From Ruminococcus sp. (lineage in GTDB: Bacteria > Bacillota > Clostridia > Oscillospirales > Acutalibacteraceae): a stretch of 10,315 nt of DNA. The DNA lies in the NCBI GenBank assembly GCA_023667385.1, contig JAMPAE010000040.1, positions 1 through 10,315 on the forward strand, given 5' to 3'. Positions 6,173-10,315 of the stretch are shown here, piece after piece (position 1 is the first letter of the stretch; each line of letters opens with the position of its first letter). The notes under the pieces were generated by a model. That model was given only the letters and a program-made list of their open reading frames with translations, was not told where the DNA came from and did no database searches. The position numbers and the translations under genes are program-made.

Positions 6173-7015
6173 TTAATTGGTTGCCTCAATAAATTCACTG
6201 TAAACTTCATCCTGAATCGCTTTGAGCAGTTCAGGTGCTTTTCCACCGACTTTTTTTCCGTCAAGCTCTTCTGCGGCAAGGCAAAGCGAACCTGCGGACG
6301 AAACAATAATTTCATCGGCGTCAAACAGCTCATCAACCGTGAACGGACATTCATCAACACCGATTCCAAGCTTTTTACAAGCCTTAATCAGGTGTGCCCT
6401 TGCAATACCGGGAAGAATCAGATGATCTGTCGGTGCGGTTTTGAAAATTCCATCTTTGATGATTGAAACATTGCTGTGTGCACACTCGGTAACCCTGTCA
6501 CCTCTGTGAAAAACGGTTTCATCACAGCCGAGCTCTTTTGCCTTTTGCGCAGCCATAACACTCGGAAGAAGATTTAGCGTTTTGATGTTGCAATGCAAAA
6601 AGCGTGTATCTTCCATTGTATGCAGTTTAATTTTGGCATATGTGTCAACAATGTCTTTTTCAGTAAGAGTGATCCAAATGTTGGCTTTTGCACCGTTATC
6701 AGGGAACGCATGATTGCGCTGAGCTGTGCCTCTTGTTGCCTGCCAATAGACAAAGAGGTTGCCGCTGTCCATTTTTGCAACCATTTCATTGAGCAAATCC
6801 TTCATCTCCTGCTTTGACAAGCCGAGCTCAATTCTCAAAAGAGCAGCACTGTTATAAAAGCGGTCAATGTGCTCATCAAGCGTAAAAATCTTATAGTTAC
6901 GGCTGTAGGTTGCGTCATAGACGCCATCGCCGAAGTAGCTTACTCTGTCATTCATCGGCACAGTCATTTCATCAAGCTCGCCGAATTTTCCGTTATAATA
7001 TCCTAAAGTTTTCAT
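6173..7015 (-). CDS. dat: D-amino acid transaminase (class IV aminotransferase)
   Basis: PLP enzyme transferring the amino group between D-amino acids and 2-oxo acids, typically D-alanine plus 2-oxoglutarate giving pyruvate plus D-glutamate. The 280 residues and several positions match the known Bacillus enzyme: PLP lysine K145 in NIKTLNLL, E177 in VTE, and YFGDGVYD near 27-34. The pair R100/H102 in TRGTAQRNHAFP corresponds to the R98/H100 carboxylate trap that marks D-specific enzymes and separates them from branched-chain transaminases and aminodeoxychorismate lyase. LILPGIAR near 200 is the usual second substrate-loop motif. GAGG at 7023-7026 lies seven bases before the ATG. It is first in an operon with alr, driven from the promoter at 7260-7288 through a 240-base leader. 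The pairing makes D-glutamate supply its likely role. Confidence 0.92.
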   Translation of the reverse strand: MKTLGYYNGKFGELDEMTVPMNDRVSYFGDGVYDATYSRNYKIFTLDEHIDRFYNSAALLRIELGLSKQEMKDLLNEMVAKMDSGNLFVYWQATRGTAQRNHAFPDNGAKANIWITLTEKDIVDTYAKIKLHTMEDTRFLHCNIKTLNLLPSVMAAQKAKELGCDETVFHRGDRVTECAHSNVSIIKDGIFKTAPTDHLILPGIARAHLIKACKKLGIGVDECPFTVDELFDADEIIVSSAGSLCLAAEELDGKKVGGKAPELLKAIQDEVYSEFIEATN

Positions 7016-7074
7016 GTGATTACCTCGTTTAATCTTTTGTACACCTGTAATAAACTGATATTTGTCAACAGGAC

Positions 7075-7098
7075 GTCAAGACGCCACCCCTACTTGAC
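7075..7098. repeat. short inverted repeat in the transaminase leader
   Basis: GTCAAG (7075-7080) and CTTGAC (7093-7098) form a perfect 6-bp stem around a C-rich 12-base loop. In the leader RNA the loop reads TAGGGGTGGCGT. A competing fold pairs GGCGT with ACGTCC. The stem lies 50 bases before the dat ribosome site and directly beside the larger inverted-repeat element. It may be an RNA hairpin or part of a dispersed intergenic repeat. Confidence 0.4.
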
Positions 7099-7103
7099 TT
7101 TTA

Positions 7104-7204
7104 GCGAACAGTAAAATTAACAGTGGTGAAATAAGAAGCGTTACCTCTGCGGTATCAATCTGACAGTTAGCACAACCTGCCACCGCATACCTGTTAACTG
7201 TTCT
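7104..7204 (-). repeat. 101-base inverted-repeat element in the dat leader (structured RNA or MITE-like)
   Basis: Nested pairing holds the segment together. The outer stem is GAACAGT (7106-7112) with ACTGTTC (7197-7203); next comes TAACAG (7118-7123) with CTGTTA (7191-7196) after a five-base bulge. Further in, TGCGGT (7148-7153) pairs with ACCGCA (7182-7187), and a terminal hairpin spans about 7162-7181. One inner pair is G.U in minus-strand RNA but an A.C mismatch in plus-strand RNA, which slightly favours function as part of the dat transcript. The element is flanked by the direct repeat CTTTTA at 7098-7103 and 7205-7210, which would also fit an inserted miniature element. It has no coding frame and resembles no riboswitch I know. 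Confidence 0.5.
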
Positions 7205-7220
7205 CTTTTATTTATTACCT

Positions 7221-7256
7221 AAAAATGTGGGGTGCAACCCGATTGGATAGCACCCC
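7221..7256 (-). terminator. terminator of the FGGY kinase gene, overlapping the dat start site
   Basis: In minus-strand RNA GGGGTGC (7256-7250) pairs with GCACCCC (7235-7229) over 7 bp, then ACA and five U (7225-7221). It lies 56 bases after the kinase stop. The dat promoter is between the stop and the hairpin, and its predicted start near 7253 falls inside the first arm, so only readthrough RNA would carry the full stem. Confidence 0.6.
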
Positions 7257-7259
7257 TAA

Positions 7260-7288
7260 ATTATATACTTAACAAATTACATTGTCAA
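7260..7288 (-). promoter_or_regulatory. consensus promoter of the dat-alr operon
   Basis: Perfect TTGACA (7288 to 7283), exactly 17 bases, perfect TATAAT (7265 to 7260) on the minus strand. It begins 23 bases after the kinase stop codon. The predicted start is near 7253, leaving about 238 nt of leader before the dat ATG. A fully consensus promoter suggests strong constitutive initiation, with any control likely exerted in the leader. Confidence 0.85.
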
Positions 7289-7311
7289 CACAACAGCGCC
7301 AAAATTAATCA

Positions 7312-8904
7312 TCAGCCGTTGAGCATTTTAAAGTTATTTTTGTTTGACTTATAAAGCTCTTTGTAAACTGCGAAGTTTTTGTCATAAGCAGACTTGTTTT
7401 CAGGGTTCGGCTTGAAAATTTTATCAGCCTTAATCAGCTTGCCTGCTTCATCAATGCTGCTGATAACACCAAGACCGACTGCAACAACAACTGCTGCGCC
7501 GACTGCACCAACGTTTTGCGGACTTGCAACGGTTTCAACTGTTCTTCCAAGGCAATCGGCAAGAATTTGACTTGTTGAATCGGCAAGTGCGCCGCCGCCG
7601 ACAAAACGAACGATTGGCGATGTTGGAGTTTTCTTTTCAACAATCTCAAGCATCCAGCGCATATGGAAGCAAACACCCTCTGCAACAGCTCTGATAAGCT
7701 CTCTTTTGCTTGTGTCAAGGCTGATGTTGAAGAAGATTCCTTTTGCGTTCGGGTCTTCAAACGGGCAGCGGTTACCGTGAAGCCAAGGAGTGAAAATTAC
7801 GCCGTTTGAACCGGCAGGAACAGACTGAGTAACCTCTGACATATATTGATAAAGGTTTGTATACTGACTTTCCATATCTTCAGCAACATGGGTCTTTTTG
7901 AGATAAACACCGATTTCATCAAGGGCAAGATGATCTTTAACCCACTCAAGGCACTTACCTGCGGTTTCAAGCTCTGCAAAATAATTGTAAAGTCCCGGCT
8001 GTGCGCCAACAGTTGAAGCCATAAGTGCAGCAACGTCAACAAGGCTTTTGTCAACAACGGTTGATACCCAACCTGAAGTGCCCATGTAAATGTGAGTATC
8101 AAGCTTTTTAACTGCACCTGCGCCAACGCCAATGAGCGATGCATCTCCGCCGCCGCCGTAAACTGCGGTATTTTCAGCAAGTCCAAGCTCTTCCGCTGCT
8201 TTTGCTGTGAGTCCGCCGACATAATCGGTTGACTTGATAATTTTTGCAAGGTGCTTCATCTCAACACCAAACATTTTGCACATCTCCGGGCTCCAGCAAT
8301 GCTTGCCCTCGTGATTATCATAAAGGAGTGTTGCAAAAGCTGAATCCTCAGTCATGATAAATTCGCCCGTCATCCTTGCAATGAGAGCTTCCTTAACGTC
8401 GAGCCATTTATGTACGTGTCTGAAATTTTCAGGCTCGTTATCCTTAACCCAAAGGTATTTGTAAACAGGGTCTTTAACGCTGACCGAAGCCGCACCTGTG
8501 ATTTTCAGCGATTTGAGCACTTTTGAAACCTCACCGCCTGCAACCTGCACACCGTGAGCCATATATTTTTTCAGCTCTTTCTTTGCTCTCTGATCCATGT
8601 AGCTCATGGCTCTTCTGACGGGCAAGCCGGTTTCATCAACAAGAACAAGTCCCTGCATCTGCGAACAGAATGAAATGCCGTCAATTTTTTCAGGCTTGAT
8701 TTTACCTTTTTTGATTACCTTGCGGGTTGTGCTGCACATTGCCTGCCACCACTCGTTCGGATCCTGCTCAGCTCCTCCATCCGGAAAAACATAAAGTTCA
8801 TATCCCTCATTTGCGTCGGCAATGAGCTTGATGTCTTTGTCAATTTCAAAAAGGCAGGTTTTGACTCCGGTTGTTCCGATGTCATAAGCTAATGCGTAAT
8901 TCAT
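7312..8904 (-). CDS. FGGY-family carbohydrate kinase (xylulokinase-like)
   Basis: ATP-dependent cytosolic sugar kinase. The actin-like N-terminal domain starts with YDIGTTGVKTCLFE at 7-20 (phosphate loop), then EQDPNEWW at 46-53 and SFCSQMQGLVLVD at 78-90, the equivalent of the xylulokinase GQMHG segment. GGGGD at 250-254 supplies the catalytic base Asp254, followed by YMGTSGW and, in the C-terminal domain, the adenosine motif VRFVGGGALADSTSQILADC. Its 530 residues are longer than E. coli XylB (about 484). The start is set at ATG 8904 because AAAGGA at 8914-8919 lies nine bases upstream; another in-frame ATG at 8913 would abut that site. It follows the TetR gene by 67 bases on the same strand with no terminator, so the two are probably co-transcribed. 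No isomerase, aldolase or transporter is in view, so D-xylulose is only one option among pentuloses and other polyols. Confidence 0.9.
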   Translation of the reverse strand: MNYALAYDIGTTGVKTCLFEIDKDIKLIADANEGYELYVFPDGGAEQDPNEWWQAMCSTTRKVIKKGKIKPEKIDGISFCSQMQGLVLVDETGLPVRRAMSYMDQRAKKELKKYMAHGVQVAGGEVSKVLKSLKITGAASVSVKDPVYKYLWVKDNEPENFRHVHKWLDVKEALIARMTGEFIMTEDSAFATLLYDNHEGKHCWSPEMCKMFGVEMKHLAKIIKSTDYVGGLTAKAAEELGLAENTAVYGGGGDASLIGVGAGAVKKLDTHIYMGTSGWVSTVVDKSLVDVAALMASTVGAQPGLYNYFAELETAGKCLEWVKDHLALDEIGVYLKKTHVAEDMESQYTNLYQYMSEVTQSVPAGSNGVIFTPWLHGNRCPFEDPNAKGIFFNISLDTSKRELIRAVAEGVCFHMRWMLEIVEKKTPTSPIVRFVGGGALADSTSQILADCLGRTVETVASPQNVGAVGAAVVVAVGLGVISSIDEAGKLIKADKIFKPNPENKSAYDKNFAVYKELYKSNKNNFKMLNG

Positions 8905-8971
8905 GTTAAACATTCCTTTCGGGTTTGTATTTTCATTTTGTTATCTTTCAAATTAATAAGCAGCTTTTAAA

Positions 8972-9649
8972 TCAGTGGTTCCTCGTTTTCGGCTCAAGCG
9001 CAGCTTTCGTAAATCTGAGTATGTTTTCAATTGCAAACTCGTCTTTTTCAAAAATATCATTGCCTGCGTAAATTTTATAGCGTTCACTGTAATATTCACA
9101 GGCATAAGAAAACTGGAGGTTGGTCAATATATTATCAACAAAGAATGCAGCCATGCCCGGATCGATGTCAGTGCGGATTTCGCCTGCAACCTGTCCCTGA
9201 ATGATTGCCTGCTTATATGCCTGAGCAGTGATTGATTCCATTTTCTGCGCAAGGCGTTTGCCAAGCTCTGCATTGCTTTCGGTTGTAAACTCATTATAGA
9301 GCTTAATCATGACACAGTTTTTTCTTGAAAAACTAATTGCGGCACGAACGAGCTTTTCCAGCTTAATCATTATATCCTCATCAGAGGTTACCACATCACT
9401 GAGGATCCTTTCAAGGGAATCCACGCCGTAATTTACGCTTGTCAAAAATAAATCTGTTTTTGTTGCAAAGTATTTATAAAGCGAGCCCACGCTGACCTCT
9501 GCTTTTTTTGCAATTGTATTAATATTAGCATTTTCAAACCCTTTTGTTGCGAACTCATTAACAGCAACATCGAGTATTTTAATTCTTTTTTCTTCCGGAA
9601 TATTATCAAATGTCGGCTTATGAAAGACAGTATCTGCTTCCATCGTCAT
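8972..9649 (-). CDS. TetR/AcrR family transcriptional regulator
   Basis: A 225-residue DNA-binding repressor-type protein. The TetR N-terminal domain shows ILDVAVNEFATKGFENANIN followed by the helix-turn-helix TIAKKAEVSVGSLYKYF at about 45-61 and TKTDLF; the C-terminal ligand and dimer domain has no diagnostic motif, so the effector is unknown. ATG 9649 is preferred because AGGGA (9656-9660) lies six bases upstream. An in-frame GTG at 9667 would add six residues but has no ribosome site. The gene is first in a probable operon with the FGGY kinase, making the kinase or its product pathway a likely target. A dyad, TGTAT and ATACA at 9698-9712, overlaps its own promoter and may be an autoregulatory operator. 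Confidence 0.93.
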   Translation of the reverse strand: MTMEADTVFHKPTFDNIPEEKRIKILDVAVNEFATKGFENANINTIAKKAEVSVGSLYKYFATKTDLFLTSVNYGVDSLERILSDVVTSDEDIMIKLEKLVRAAISFSRKNCVMIKLYNEFTTESNAELGKRLAQKMESITAQAYKQAIIQGQVAGEIRTDIDPGMAAFFVDNILTNLQFSYACEYYSERYKIYAGNDIFEKDEFAIENILRFTKAALEPKTRNH

Positions 9650-9695
9650 CAGCAATCCCTCACTCACGCAATAAGTCTATTTTACATTATTTAAC

Positions 9696-9724
9696 ATTGT
9701 ATCAATTATACAGCCAAAATGCAA
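9696..9724 (-). promoter_or_regulatory. promoter of the TetR-FGGY operon
   Basis: TTGCAT (9724 to 9719), 17 bases, TACAAT (9701 to 9696) on the minus strand, with TG one base before the -10 (extended -10). The predicted start is near 9689, about 40 bases before the ATG. A 5-bp dyad, TGTAT-N5-ATACA (9698-9712), covers the -10 and spacer, a position suited to repression. Confidence 0.6.
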
Positions 9725-9794
9725 GTAAAAATTGTAATTAAAAATTTATTTAATCTGACGAAAAACTGCCAAGGCTAACCATTATCCCAAAATC

Positions 9795-9831
9795 AAAAAA
9801 GACCGACACCTTGCAAAAGCAAAGCGCCGGT
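9795..9831 (-). terminator. terminator of the LytTR gene
   Basis: In minus-strand RNA, 9831-9819 pairs with 9814-9802 along 13 bp (three G.U pairs) around a TTTT loop. C and six U (9800-9795) follow. It lies about 60 bases after the LytTR stop and insulates the TetR promoter from it. Confidence 0.9.
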
Positions 9832-9893
9832 TGAATTATGGATTTGTAATGAATGGTTACATGAACAATGTCAACTCTGACGCACAAAAAATA

Positions 9894-10315
9894 TCATATG
9901 CATCGACCTTTCAGCAACAGGAACTGTGTTTTTGCCTCTTTTGCAAATTTGCGGCTGACGGGAAGCAGTTTGCCTGTTATGAGTTTGCAGTCGCCGGAGC
10001 TCATGGTGTTGATGTATTTATAATTCACGTAAAAGCTGTTATGTATATGGATAAAATTTTTGTCAAGCTGCGCAGCGATTTCGCTAAGCGGTGCATAAGA
10101 AAAAAATGAATCAGCCGCCGTGACAATCCCTGTTTTGCGATTCTGCCGCTCAATATACATGATGCTTTTCAGTGCAATTTTTATTTTTGAAGTGCCCGTT
10201 GAAATGCTGATTGCCTGCTCCTTTTGCGAAAGCTCGTCAATCAGGCAGAACAGCCGATCCTGTGAAATCGGCTTGCGCAAAAGCCCATATGGCTTGGCAA
10301 ACATAAAAATATCCT
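9894..10315 (-). CDS. LytTR-type response regulator, C-terminal part (5' end outside window)
   Basis: The frame is open to the right edge, so the gene begins outside the window and about 140 residues are visible. The first part, reading IFMFAKPYGLLRKPIS, looks like the end of a receiver domain; the LRKPI segment carries the conserved Lys-Pro of beta-5. A linker with an LIDEL helix leads into a LytTR DNA-binding domain with IMYIERQNRKTGIV, then LDKNFIHIHNSFYVNYKYI, the family's NF-x-x-x-HxSFxVN signature. LytTR proteins bind DNA through beta strands and often control peptide signalling, bacteriocin, virulence or envelope genes, usually beside a histidine kinase; any partner would lie to the right. 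It ends at TGA 9894 with a strong terminator and is not linked transcriptionally to the TetR operon. Confidence 0.88.
   Translation of the reverse strand, partial: DIFMFAKPYGLLRKPISQDRLFCLIDELSQKEQAISISTGTSKIKIALKSIMYIERQNRKTGIVTAADSFFSYAPLSEIAAQLDKNFIHIHNSFYVNYKYINTMSSGDCKLITGKLLPVSRKFAKEAKTQFLLLKGRCI

Noticed and set aside
7104..7204. T-box, TPP, SAM, glycine, purine or other known riboswitch in the dat leader
   Set aside because: None of the conserved core sequences that I know for these classes is present; only base pairing was seen.
8921..8971. Separate promoter TTGAAA-N16-TACAAA directly before the FGGY kinase
   Set aside because: Its start would fall on the ribosome binding site, leaving almost no leader; co-transcription with the TetR gene is simpler.
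9843..9881. Minus-strand TTGACA after the LytTR stop as a promoter
   Set aside because: There is no acceptable -10 at 16-18 bases, and the LytTR terminator would stop the transcript shortly after.
9831..10109. A 92-codon plus-strand frame opposite the LytTR gene
   Set aside because: It is antisense to a clear LytTR domain, begins inside that gene's terminator and has no recognisable features.
1..10315. CRISPR array, prophage, transposase or toxin-antitoxin module
   Set aside because: No regularly spaced direct repeats and no such protein signatures were found on either strand.

Overview
The window looks like chromosomal DNA from a low-GC Gram-positive anaerobe of the class Clostridia, plausibly a gut or rumen Ruminococcaceae/Oscillospiraceae-type bacterium. 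This is inferred from AT-rich intergenic DNA with clean sigma-A style promoters, AGGAG-type ribosome binding sites, T-tract terminators, and Firmicutes-like RpoB, Alr, D-amino acid transaminase, TetR and LytTR proteins. The species cannot be named from this sequence alone.

Layout. (1) Bases 1-2877, minus strand: the N-terminal 959 codons of rpoB, running off the left edge. (2) Bases 2878-3638: a 761-base divergent intergenic region. It holds a possible 29-codon ORF and a foldable rpoB leader, a candidate rpoB promoter, a plus-strand promoter plus terminator that together outline a roughly 95-nt small RNA antisense to the rpoB upstream region, an AT-rich gene-free stretch with several dyads, and two extended -10 promoters facing right. 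(3) 3639-4895, plus: a CDP-glycerol glycerophosphotransferase family (TagF/TagB-like) protein, followed by two terminator hairpins. (4) 7015 to 4988, minus: a two-gene operon of a D-amino acid transaminase and alanine racemase. It is preceded by a consensus promoter and a 240-base leader carrying a strong inverted-repeat element. (5) 9649 to 7312, minus: a TetR regulator and an FGGY sugar kinase, probably co-transcribed. (6) 10315 to 9894, minus: the C-terminal part of a LytTR-type response regulator, running off the right edge and ending in a clear terminator.

How the genes fit together. The transaminase and racemase form a cell-wall module: Alr makes D-alanine and the transaminase can turn D-alanine plus 2-oxoglutarate into D-glutamate, so the operon could feed both D-amino acids to peptidoglycan. 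The neighbouring glycerophosphotransferase is also an envelope gene, but it is transcribed separately. The TetR/FGGY pair is a self-contained regulatory and metabolic unit with no transporter or isomerase in view, so its substrate is unknown. rpoB is the housekeeping anchor; it is not directly preceded by rplJ-rplL here and appears to have its own promoter and leader.

No phage, transposase, CRISPR, tRNA or rRNA feature was seen. The most unusual material is intergenic: the rpoB upstream RNA candidates and the transaminase leader, where a terminator-like hairpin overlaps the predicted transcription start and a 100-base inverted-repeat element follows.
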